From the NCBI GenBank assembly GCA_014529385.2, contig CM043966.1, positions 99,806,087 through 99,870,086 of the forward strand: a DNA stretch of 64,000 bases. Reading direction: 5' to 3'. The position numbers were made by a program, and so were the translations under genes. Below, piece by piece: positions 44,758 through 54,566 of the stretch. This stretch comes from Adiantum capillus-veneris. Taxonomy: Eukaryota > Streptophyta > Polypodiopsida > Polypodiales > Pteridaceae. Position 1 is the stretch's first letter, and each line of letters opens with the position of its first letter. A model generated the notes under the pieces. It saw only the letters and a list, made by a program, of their open reading frames with translations. It was not told the origin of the DNA and made no database searches.

Positions 44758-44781
44758 AGACATCATACGCGTATGATGTCT
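44758..44781. repeat. C-type CGCG palindrome, 3' copy 5
   Basis: Perfect 24 bp copy, 282 bases from the previous one. Confidence 0.93.
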
Positions 44782-44946
44782 CCAGCATGATTTTGAGCCC
44801 AGTTTGCATATTTTTTCACCTACTTGCATCCTTAGGCCCTGAATAGCTCATGTTTCAATTTTCAAGTCATTTGAATAGTTAAAAGCTTCATTTCGGCTTT
44901 CAGTACTAAAAAGACGCTAACTTCTGAAATTGGAGTTACAGGATCC

Positions 44947-45856
44947 ATGGATTCCGCCAAGTCATCGGCAACAAAGAGAAAAAGACCGACAATCAAGATG
45001 CTCTTGCAGAAGCGGAACCCTTTGACATTCCAGCAGAAACCCTCAAGCCCAACAAAAATGGGTGGAGGAAGCAGTATTGGAGAAAGAGGGAATAAAGATC
45101 TACCAGGGGACTTTCAGAGATCCTCAAGGGCAAGCGGTGGATGTACCGATGATCCCACAGAATTGGTGGATTATAGCAGGTCAGAGACATCAGCAGGTAC
45201 CTGGAAAGGGCAGACTTGCACATTTCTTCACCTCGAGACCATCAGGTGTGGATACAAGAAGAGTGTACGAGTTGGCAACATCCATTCAGAAGGATGGGAA
45301 AGCCACATTGACAGCCATGGATGGAGAGAAAGTAGAAGTACAGATCACTCACAGCTCATTGCAGACGCATTGAAGCTGCACAACAAAGGGAGCTCTGTCA
45401 GGGAAAGAAGGGAGGCATAGAGGTCTATGGGATCAAGAAACAGAATGCAACCTACGGAGATATGGCAGACCAAGAGCGGCAACCCTTTGCCGACTGTACA
45501 ACCAATTTCTTCATGTGTGCAGTAAAAGACCGCAAAAGTATACGACACCCCCCATGCCATTGCGACCACCATCACATGGGCATTAAGAGCAATATGCCAA
45601 AAGAGGTGAATTACGCTCAACACATCCACGAGCAAGTAATTGCCATGCACAACGAGAAGCCAAAGTAAATAGGAGGAGGGAAATTCTAACAAGAATAGCT
45701 TATGAAGCTATTGGAGCTAGAGATCAGTGGCCAAAGGTTCCCTCCCAGAATGAGTGGCTTAGAGAAGCCGACGAGGAGGAAGAACAGCGAAGTATCCAAG
45801 GAGGGCATCCACAAGAGCACGCAGAAACTAGAAATAGTTTCAGAACCTGAGAGGAT
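44947..45856 (+). pseudogene. Element C extra ORF, N-terminal part (broken)
   Basis: An ATG at 44947 opens a Lys/Arg-rich start (MDSAKSSATKRKRPTIK). The most protein-like reading then shifts to the frame 45062-45373 (IKIYQGTFRDPQGQAV, IPQNWWIIAGQ, HFFTSRPSGVDTRRVYELA). Further pieces lie in other frames, with a stop at 45848. I do not recognise a family. Its place between pol and the 3' LTR is where Athila-type elements carry an env-like ORF, but no signal peptide or membrane segment is visible. Confidence 0.5.
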
Positions 45857-47335
45857 GTGGACGAGCCGCTTAAGAAGAAAGTAAAGAAGAAGGTTGCTCC
45901 CAAGCAAACCAAAAGTCAGAAAGCGGTAAGAATGGAAAGACTAGTGGAGCAGTTTAGAGCGGAAAGAGCTCTAAAGGGTGACTTTGAAGAAAAGTGGGTG
46001 CCAGACCCCACTAAAGTCAGAACTAGCTCAGCCAGGCCACATATTGATCAATACGATCAATATATTAAAGCTTATGAGGAGTCAGAGGCTATTCTGGAGC
46101 AGCAACCTGTCGAGCCATACACTGAAGAGGAGGTACAACAATTAAAAGCTGAGCTGAAAAAAGACGACAAGGGGAAAATGAAAGTAGATGAGTCTACTAA
46201 GCCTCAAGAGAAAGATGGGCAAGCCGACAAAGGGAAAGCCAAGGAAGCTGAGGACAGATATCCCTCTATGACTGATGTACCAAGCCCTAAGAAGACGGAA
46301 AAAATTGTGGAGGAGACCACAATAGAGGTGGACACAGATGATTTGGAAAAGCCAGAGGCCGAGACCAAAGAAAAGAAGATAGATCCAGTTCAGCAAAAGA
46401 GAAATGATTATGAGGATCTGGTAGAGATAGGATACACCGAAGAAGAGGCCCTTGAGGCAGTTTATGGGATTACCCTACAAAAACAAGATGAACGGAGAGG
46501 AACGGAGGAAAAAACAAAGAGTAAAAAAGAAAGTGAAGAGAAACTGGACGAACCGAAAGTACTAGAAGAGCTGAAGCCAGTGGAAGTGGTGGCGGAAAGA
46601 GCTTTAGAGTTGACAGATGATGATGAAAAAGACATGCACATGGTGCATGAACTGCTCAGCAAGATAAAAGAAAGGTCCAAGGCAAAGGAAGTAGAGATTG
46701 AGACAGCCAAACAAAGGGAAGCGGAGTTGCAGAGAAATTTAGAGAATGCTATGACTGAATTTGAAATTCATAAAGCATCACTCTATGACGCGGAAAACGA
46801 GAGAGACGGCTTGATACTCCAACTAGCCGAGGCTTCAAGAGAAGTAACAAGTGCACAGGAAGCAAAGCAGCGGATAGAGGATGAGTTGGAGGCGGTCAAG
46901 GATGAGCTCATTGAGCTAAGGGAGAGAGTCGAGCTCCAAGAAAGAACAATCACTAGACTCAGGACTACCCCTAGAGCTAGCAGAGCAGGAACCAAACAAG
47001 AGGGAGCTATCATACCAGCTTTGGAAGACCAGGTCCGAAGCTTACAAAGAGAGCTGAGATTAGAGCAAGTGCAAAGGTTTCACATTGCGGAGGGATCATT
47101 GGCCGCAGAGGAGAGGCTCACATTAGAAAATCAAACACTACAGATAGAGAATGAGGCCCTCCGCAAACAGCTCCAAGATCTACAAGAGCAACAAAGAAGA
47201 GAGACAGAGACACTACAAGAAGAATCAGGTGGAGCAGCCATAGAGCTACCTGAAACTGGAGAGGCAACCACAATTGAAGATTCAGCCCCAGCTCAAGAGG
47301 TGGCATCGACTTCAAGAATCTCTGAAGAAGAATAA
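45857..47335 (+). CDS. Element C extra ORF, coiled-coil part
   Basis: 492 codons, highly charged (Glu/Lys). There is no ATG at its first codon: the frame is open from the stop at 45848. Residues 1-25 are Lys-rich (KKKVKKKVAPK). About 255-475 form a long predicted coiled coil with heptad-like Leu/Ile spacing (LSKIKERSKAKEVEIETAK, EDELEAVKDELIELRERVEL, LENQTLQIENEALRKQLQDL). It ends at TAA 47333, but the same frame continues at 47447. No enzymatic motif, signal peptide or membrane segment is seen. I infer a structural or oligomerising accessory protein; the family is unknown. Confidence 0.6.
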   Translation: MDEPLKKKVKKKVAPKQTKSQKAVRMERLVEQFRAERALKGDFEEKWVPDPTKVRTSSARPHIDQYDQYIKAYEESEAILEQQPVEPYTEEEVQQLKAELKKDDKGKMKVDESTKPQEKDGQADKGKAKEAEDRYPSMTDVPSPKKTEKIVEETTIEVDTDDLEKPEAETKEKKIDPVQQKRNDYEDLVEIGYTEEEALEAVYGITLQKQDERRGTEEKTKSKKESEEKLDEPKVLEELKPVEVVAERALELTDDDEKDMHMVHELLSKIKERSKAKEVEIETAKQREAELQRNLENAMTEFEIHKASLYDAENERDGLILQLAEASREVTSAQEAKQRIEDELEAVKDELIELRERVELQERTITRLRTTPRASRAGTKQEGAIIPALEDQVRSLQRELRLEQVQRFHIAEGSLAAEERLTLENQTLQIENEALRKQLQDLQEQQRRETETLQEESGGAAIELPETGEATTIEDSAPAQEVASTSRISEEE

Positions 47336-47446
47336 CAAAGGCTCCATGACCAAATAGAAAAGTCAGCAGAGGAGAGTGCCAAGGCGGAAATGGAATGGGA
47401 GAGGAGACTCCTAATCTCCATTTGACTTCAGGGACTAGACACAAAA

Positions 47447-48207
47447 GTGCTCCATGAACAGTGGATGCAACCCAGCCTGCCTTTCCCTTTGATGAAATTT
47501 GAAGTGCTAAAGACGAAAAAGAGAATAGAGGAGGAGCAGTATGTCGCTCTTTACGAAGGCGACATCACAAAGGAGGAACAATCAAAGAAGATAGTAGATT
47601 CACAACCTAGATGGAGGAAAGGTTGGCTGAACAAATTCCCAGCCTACCTCATCTACTTGGTGGAGGCACCAAAGGAAATTCGGGAGGATGGAACCTTCTG
47701 CCCGGTGCCAAGAGTCAGAAACTGGAAAGAGCATGGCAGGATTGCAGAAAAGAAGCCAAATTGGCTTAATTACCCCAGGATGCCAGGACCAAAGGCAGGA
47801 GAGAGAATAGGTAAAGCCTACATGGTGAAAACCCTAATGGGCACCATCAAGCTCTTTACTGGCTCTCCTGACCTTTCATGTCAGATGCTCAAGAAAATCT
47901 GCAGGACTCTCTTAGCTTGCATTGAAGTGTTCGCGCCAGATAAAGCCACGACCTCGAGTCTACTATCGACAGCCGACACGGTGACTGATATGATGTACGA
48001 TCTTTCATTGCAGCCTTCCCAAAAGTGTTACACCTCCTATACCAAAGGATTATGTTTTTTCCTAGCTTCCACATGCAAACATTCGAAGAAGCTTTCTACA
48101 CCGGCTTTTTCACCCACGAAAGCAAAATATTCGGCCCAACCTTGACCATCGGCAACATACGATACGAATCACATTTGCAGATGCTCAAGACGACAGGACT
48201 TTATTGA
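47447..48207 (+). pseudogene. Element C extra ORF, C-terminal part
   Basis: Same frame as the coiled-coil part, separated by two stops. It reads WLNKFPAYLIYLVEAPKE, WKEHGRIAEKKPNW and MLKKICRTLLACIEVFAPDK, then shifts near 48010 to the frame ending at 48207 (FFPSFHMQTFEEAFYTG, LTIGNIRYESHLQML). This looks like a folded domain rich in aromatic residues, with no family I recognise. It ends 14 bases before the hairpin and PPT. Confidence 0.5.
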
Positions 48208-48220
48208 CCAAGCATAAAAG

Positions 48221-48240
48221 TCATGTCAGGGACGACATGA
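48221..48240 (+). other. Hairpin upstream of the C PPT
   Basis: TCATGTC stem, 6-base loop, GACATGA; four bases before the PPT, as in element A. Confidence 0.75.
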
Positions 48241-48244
48241 ACAC

Positions 48245-48256
48245 GGAGGGGGGGAG
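48245..48256 (+). promoter_or_regulatory. Terminal polypurine tract of C
   Basis: GGAGGGGGGGAG directly before the 3' LTR. Confidence 0.9.
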
Positions 48257-48542
48257 TGTTGAGCCAGCAGAGGATCACACCCACATTTTTGCTCACACTC
48301 ATCATTTTGTAACCATTGATTGTAATAAATGTCTTTCCCACATTAATTTTGATTTGAGCCATTCATTAAGTAACGGGACTCAATTGAGTTTCCAGCTTGT
48401 AATCCCGAAGTAATTTCACTTGCTGATGTAATTAGTTAGAGATGTTCTCACCTCCAAGGCTGAGGTATATAAGCCAAAGTTTTTGTAACCTAAGGGATTC
48501 AGATTATTAATCAAAGTGAGTTTTTGAGCGCCGTGAGTGTGT

Positions 48543-48626
<84 letters not shown>

Positions 48627-49269
48627 GAGAGAGAGAGTGAGAGTCTTATCTACTTGCTACGCGAGCTACGGAGCCGCCATTGGAGAAGCGACACCGCCAT
48701 TGTGTTAGCAACGGCGAGAGCTACGCACAGATACCAAGAGTGCGCGCTATCGGCTTCTATGTGTGGTAAGTTCCTACGAGCTTCAGTGTGAGTTTTCTTC
48801 CAACTCGTGTGTCGGAATGGAGCGTGTAGCATATCTATAGAACCACAACAAGTAGAGCTACACATTAGTACCATCGGGGTCAAGTTTCGATCACCTGTAT
48901 TTTTTGGCCTGTCTTCATACGCGTTTACCGCATGGAGTGGTTATAGGTTGATTTTGCAGTTCAAGTCTTTAGGGTGTTGTTCTTACCTAGTTTATAGACT
49001 TTCCCTTGAGTTTGAGATCGATTCAATGATTCTAGATCATGTTTCGTATAGCATTCGTTCGTAGTACGGATTTCAGTCACTTGCGTATTTTAGAACTTAG
49101 ATTTGATTTCCTTAGTAGTGATTGTCATTAGAAGGTCGAGTAGGTGATTTGACACCCACCTAGTTGTTTCCATGCGCCTGCGGGTCAAGCTCTGTCCTCA
49201 TCTGACAAATTCTGTTGTTGGTTGAGTTCTCGCTATTTAGCTTCCGCTAGCGGCGTAACAACCTTAACA
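48257..49269 (+). repeat. 3' LTR of element C
   Basis: 1013 bp, matching 30083-31103 with scattered substitutions. The (TG)n part of the microsatellite is nearly absent and the (AG)n part is long (48544-48640). Followed by GTTGA at 49270-49274. Confidence 0.95.
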
Positions 49270-49288
49270 GTTGAAAAATAGGACGGAT

Positions 49289-49310
49289 GTAAATAATCGT
49301 GATTATGTAC
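49289..49310. repeat. Z-type CGCG palindrome (degenerate)
   Basis: GTAAATAATCG followed by TGATTATGTAC: two asymmetric positions. Confidence 0.8.
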
Positions 49311-49575
49311 TTCTAGAAACTTTTTGCATCTTTTTGGTCAAGTGAGCATGTACACATGTTTATCACATCAATATAAGCCTATGAATAAAGATTTATTGAG
49401 TTTGGACCATTTTTTTTTCGAATTTACACTCAAGTTCTCGAAAGTCAGTACAAATTTTAGTTTTTATCCAATTTTTTGCCAGTTTGGTGATCCAAATCCT
49501 ATGTGCCTTTACAAAAGTTGTTTGTACACATGCAATGAGTCATTGGTAACAACCTTGGTCAATTTTGAGCTGAAA

Positions 49576-49597
49576 GTAAATAATCGCGATTATTTAC
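49576..49597. repeat. Z-type CGCG palindrome (perfect)
   Basis: GTAAATAATCG plus reverse complement; symmetry extends two more bases on each side. Confidence 0.92.
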
Positions 49598-49713
49598 TTC
49601 AGGCTTAAAATGAACATTTTTTTGCACTTTGCCAATGGACAATCTTTTCATGAGTTATTTTAAGCCTATGAATCAAGTCAAAAACTTAATTTGGCCTAAA
49701 ATGTCTAGAGAAA

Positions 49714-49734
49714 GTAAATAATTGGAGTTTTTAC
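49714..49734. repeat. Z-type palindrome (eroded)
   Basis: GTAAATAAT followed by a changed centre and an incomplete right half. Confidence 0.5.
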
Positions 49735-50077
49735 AAACTCTTAAAATTTTTACCTCAATGTGTCCTTGAGCTTACCCACTGGTTCATACAACTCTTAAGC
49801 ATACTCTCTAGTCGGATTGAGTGGTTGGGAGTCTTTTCGTGCTATTTCTAGCCGTAAACCTAAAATTTTGCAACTTCAAATAACAACTCACAATGACTCT
49901 TTTGGAGAGAGCAATGTTCTAAAATCCACCTCGGATCCTACTTACCCTACTCTTAGGTTCACATGCAATGGGGTTGTGGAAAGTGTCCACAACACTCGTT
50001 TTCTTGTTTTTTATGGTTTTTTGAGCATTGATCTTAAGATTTGTCTCGTCTATCAATCATCCTCAAAATCCTAATCT

Positions 50078-50082
50078 AGTTC
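50078..50082. repeat. Target-site duplication of element E, left copy
   Basis: AGTTC; the right copy at 61436-61440 is AATTC, one mismatch. Confidence 0.7.
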
Positions 50083-50418
50083 TGTTAACCCTCACTGCTC
50101 ACGGACACCCTATCACCTACGAGACGGACGTTGTAACCTACGGTGGACATTGTATTATTTATTTGGTAGAGTCAGGTACCGGGCTTGTCGGTCCAATAGG
50201 AAAAGGGTAAGAGTGATCGCCGATGAGAGGCGCACTCTAACTGGGACATTCAAGGGATTAGTTGGCTAAGCATGGGCACCCAACTGTGAATGGGGTGAGC
50301 TCATATAAAAGCCAACTAAATCTAAAATTCACTTATTCTCTCATTTGTGCAATAGAAGAGTGCTCTTGCTCCATCTCCATCTCCATCTTCTTCTTGTTCA
50401 CCTCCTTGTGTGTGTGTG

Positions 50419-50459
<41 letters not shown>

Positions 50460-50691
50460 TCGAGCATTGCGGTGGCACGACGGCGGTGAAGCGGTTGAGC
50501 GTGACGTAGCGGCGTCTCCTTCTTCTTCGCGGCGAGGAATCCTCCACGGCAGGAGCATAGAGCGGTGAGTGACACACCATTGCCCTCTTTTGAGCTTACT
50601 AGTTAAGCTAGTCGTATTCTTGGAGCCATCTGTGGCTCGCACACAGTGTTAGGCAAGGCCCTTTCTTCGACAGTGCGGTAAGGAGCGCACA
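50083..50691 (+). repeat. 5' LTR of element E
   Basis: 609 bp, starts TGTTAACCCTCACTGC and ends GCGCACA. TATA box at 50304-50311. It has about 30 bases near 50115-50150 that the B LTR lacks. Short microsatellite at 50408-50456. Confidence 0.92.
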
Positions 50692-50695
50692 TTTT

Positions 50696-50713
50696 TGGCG
50701 CCGCTGTCGGGGA
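50696..50713 (+). promoter_or_regulatory. Primer-binding site of E, tRNA-Asp type (two mismatches)
   Basis: TGGCGCCGCTGTCGGGGA, four bases after the LTR. Confidence 0.85.
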
Positions 50714-51674
50714 ATCGCCCTGCACTAAGCCCAAGAGGCACTTTGTGCTTCTCCTATGAGTTGTTTGTAGTAGGAAAGAAGAGGAAGAGGAAGAGGAATG
50801 AGTTATTTTTTTGCAGGTTGTTAATTTTTGTATTGTCTGCAAGTTCTGTGATTTCTGTTTGCACACAGTCTTTGCACAATTAGTAGTCGTTAGCTTGTTC
50901 ACAGTGAATGAATAAGTAGGTAGACAGTTAGCAATTTCTGTTTGCACACAGTCTGTACACAGTTTTCTGTCAAGGTTTGCCTGCACACAATCTTTGCACA
51001 GTAAGGTAGTGAGAGAGGAAGTAGGTGGACAGTTAGTCCACTGTCAGTAAGCAGTTAGCAGAGTGGTTAACAGATTAGTTAGTGGTTAGCAGCACTGTTA
51101 GTGGCCAAGAAAGGGTCACCTAAACCGCGTGCGGTTGTCGCCTCAAAAAAAATAAATAAAAAAATAAAAATAAATAAATAACTGAAAATATTTAAGCGTG
51201 AGTGACTGGGGGGCTACACTAAAATTTTGATCGGGATCGGGATCATTTCCCCAAGCCCAAGCCCAAGCCTCAGTCCTATGATATATACTAGACTCACTCT
51301 TATATATATACCCTACCTCCTCAAGAGGGAATGAGAGCATGTGGGGCAAGTCCTCCACTCTCCTCCCTTCTCTTCCCACTTACACCCTTAGACTTTCTAA
51401 TTTGGGCCTAGTTCCCTACTAGAAATTGACTGTTTTAGGGATTCCAAGGACATAAAGTGACCAAACGGAGGGCTGTAAAGCACGGCACGTCCCTCTGACC
51501 GAGACGCTCGTTTTGAGCTATCATACGTTCTATTCTATAGCTGGGTCAGAAAAAAAGGACCAAAAAATCAAAAAATAAATAAATAAGATAAGACTTGGGT
51601 TGCAAAACACCCAAAATTACTAGGTGAGCAGCCTTCACGGGCACTCACTGACACTTCTAGGGGATCCAAGTCAC
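50714..51674 (+). other. Leader of element E
   Basis: Non-coding. It holds repeats of a GTTAGCAG/ACAGTTAG kind (50880-51090), an A-rich run (51140-51180) and a short CCCAAG array at about 51253-51275. The part from 51270 to 51530 aligns closely with the leader of B. Confidence 0.75.
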
Positions 51675-54566
51675 ATGTACCTACGCTCTGGACGAGTGTT
51701 AGAGCACGAGCATATTGGTAGTGCCTCCATTTACGCGGGCACCCATTATTCCTCCACCCTAGGTTCTGGACCTTCGGCCGGGACTCAAGGTAGCGCGAAC
51801 CAAGATCCTCATATCGCGTCTAGTGATTCTTCCTCTGACTACGAAGTCATGGAGGGGTATCCTACACCAAACCCTGATAGTTCAAGTCAAGACATGCATG
51901 CCATGGGCCCACGGCCCGGGTCCAGCGTGTTTAGCCGCTTAAAAGAGACCCTTAGTAGAGCTACTCGCTCCGAACATGCGGTTAATGAAATAAATGAAGG
52001 GAGTGGGGAAGTAAATTCGTCATTCATGCCTAAAATAGACCCTATGCTTCTTGAGAGTGTACATGTGAATGTTCCATCCACTGCACCTCCTGATCCTTTA
52101 GGACTATCTCCCTCTGAAGTTCTACTACCCGATGGTAGAAGTCTTGCCGAAGTGCAAGAGATCAAACGCTATACGCAAGCAACAAGGGAGAGGGAAATTG
52201 AGAACCTACGAAGGCTAGAACAAAGTCGAGCCCTGAAAGCAAAGGCTCCTATGAAAACAATCATGCCAGCCGAGCAACCAAGTGCTCCCAAGGTAGCAGT
52301 CACGGAGGGGCAAGCGATGGGGAGCAATAATTCTTCCACTTCGAGGGAAACCTCTAGCACGCCAGGCCTAGATGGGATATTCCTAAACGAAAATTGGGAG
52401 TATGACCTACAAGCAGAAGCTTTAACTGATCAGTACACAGGACACACCTATCATGTGGGTTGGTTAGATGTTCTACAATCCACATCGGGTGCTACTAGCA
52501 TAGATGAGCAACAACAGAAAGTCTGTGATGTCCTCCATAGGATTGTAGAGTTAGAAAGACAGAACACAGGGATCAACATGCCTTCAACAGGCCTAATGAG
52601 ATTCTTGGATATGGGAAAGGCCAACCAACCAACCCTATCACAAATGGAGACTCCCTCAGTGAGCCCCATTGATCCTCCATATGTTGTTTCGCCAGGAGCC
52701 TCAGTACAATCTGAGCCCACAAGTGGCAGCTTTACCTTCCCAGATCTAGCTCATATTTCTCTTAATGACACTACGGCTACCATGCATATCCCAGTGGTGA
52801 GCATGACAAGAAGTACACCATGGAGTTCATTTGTTAACACTGCGCCGATGCCTAGTAGCACAGTGCCCCCAACTATACCTACATGTATGTATCAATCGTG
52901 TGCACCTGTCGTACCTCAGCCTCATGTAGCTCCTACACCTCCGATTATTCCAAGAGCTTACAATCCACAATGGCATTATCCAAGCTCTTATACAAGTGGA
53001 GCCATGCCATTTAATAATAACATGCCATATCAGGCACCCCCTATGCCTAGGGCCACGCCTTTAAACTTTGGACCACCGTCTGGTACACCACCATACGAAA
53101 TATGGGACCCAAGAGCCACGCGTATGCCAAGGCCAAGGCCAACTCCCATCTCACATGTGGTTCCAGGAGCACATACACCCATTATACCTGCTCAAATAGG
53201 AGATTTGGCAGCATTTGCTCAAACTATCGGTCGCTCTATTGCGGAAAACATGCATAGTGCACCTGATAGAGAGCCTAGGAGCAAGGCAATTCAAGTAGCT
53301 AAGCTCACACAGAAATTCAGTTGAGACGGAGATGCTAGAAAGCATATGGAAGTCTTTGAACATGTGTACGATTCCTTGGAAGAGCACAATGAGCTACATA
53401 AGTGTAAGGCTTTGAGTTTGACCCTAAGCGGAAAGGCTGGAGGTTGGTATAGAACCTTAAGAGTAGAAGAGAAAATGATCTACTCTACTCTTAGGAGACT
53501 GTTCTTAAAAGAATACATACGAGAGGGAGTACTTTGGGGTGTAGCCTCTCAGCTCCAGAAAGCCCAACGAGAAGAAGGTGAATCCGTGAGAGACTTCATT
53601 AGTCGATTAAAGAATTTGAATTCTCTATGCAATCCAAACGAGCGATTCAACAACAACCAATTGCTCGATAGATTCATTAGGGGACTACGACATGAAAGTA
53701 TTTATAATGGCCTAGTCATTAGAGGTATCACTACTTGGGAAGCAGTCACCATGAATGCAATCCAATTGGAGGATAATTTAATGATTGTAGGAGAAAGAGT
53801 GTCTGCCGAGCCGAAGTCTAGTAGCTCGCAAGCATCAGGGCATGAGCCAATGAAGATAAAGCCAATCGTGAAAGAGCAAACGATATCTGAGATGACTTTG
53901 GCAGATCTCACCAAGGCCATCCAAGAAAGCCTTAGGGGTAATCGTGCTCCACAAAACACTCATATGTATCCAAGAAGGGAGCAACAATGGTGCTCAATTT
54001 GCTTGGGCCCACATACTACGAGTGAATGCCCTACTTTCAGAGTAAAGTTTAACGGGACTTGTAACGCTTGTGGTAGGTATGGCCATCAAGCGAAGGATTG
54101 CCTAATGCTTAAACGCATCATGGAAAATAGACCGCCTATAGCTTGGGCAGACTCACCTCGAGTTCCTGCATTGATGCCTACCCCACCCATGGAGCAATAG
54201 TTGCCATTACAGCACATGGTCCCTAGAACCCAAAATGTGGTCCAAACCACACCGTTGCCACCTCCAGTGCTAGGACCACAACCCCCTCATCCAAGAGTTA
54301 CACCTATGAACCAAATAGGTTGCGAGGCATCTAGTACTTATGTAGATTGCGAAGAGGACATAGACTCTAGTATCACCTATGGAGTCGACATGCTTGAGGA
54401 GTTTCCCATGTACTATATGGAAGACCATTAGGGACAAATCAAACCGGTATATCAAGCTACTGCGCTAGCAACAAGAGGCCAAAACATTAATAGTTTTTCC
54501 CGGAGACCACCTCTTCAGTGCTACGAATGTGGTGGACCACATCGAGTAGCTGAGTGACCCATTAGA
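51675..54566 (+). pseudogene. Element E gag (four in-frame stops)
   Basis: Starts MYLRSGRVLEHEH, aligned with the B Gag start. One frame runs from here through the protease, broken by TGA 53322, TAG 54198, TAG 54429 and TGA 54555; B has sense codons at all four. The capsid-like domain is at about 53280-53800 (SLTLSGKAGGWYRTLRV). Zinc knuckles are CSICLGPHTTSEC and CNACGRYGHQAKDC, plus a third destroyed by the TGA at 54555. The fourth, CNHCGIDHLITQC, lies in the next piece. Confidence 0.88.

Larger units (their letters stand above)
42168..44946 (+). other. Region of C between pol and the extra ORF
   Basis: 2.8 kb with no convincing gene. It contains a 23 bp exact copy of the RT active-site coding sequence at 43413-43435 and five C-type palindromes (43773-44781). 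Frames such as 43391-43663 are rich in Lys/Arg and have no recognised relatives. Confidence 0.6.
49275..50077 (-). other. Leader of element Z, middle segment
   Basis: Non-coding part of Z between C and E, with three Z-type palindromes (one perfect). No gene is seen. Confidence 0.75.

Noticed and set aside
31641-44781. CRISPR-like array of regularly spaced palindromic repeats
   Set aside because: Spacing is 120-290 bases or interrupted by genes, there is no leader or cas gene, and the context is a plant retrotransposon.
44947-48207. Envelope gene in element C
   Set aside because: The position fits, but no signal peptide, transmembrane segment or fusion-peptide-like stretch is visible; the central part is a charged coiled coil.
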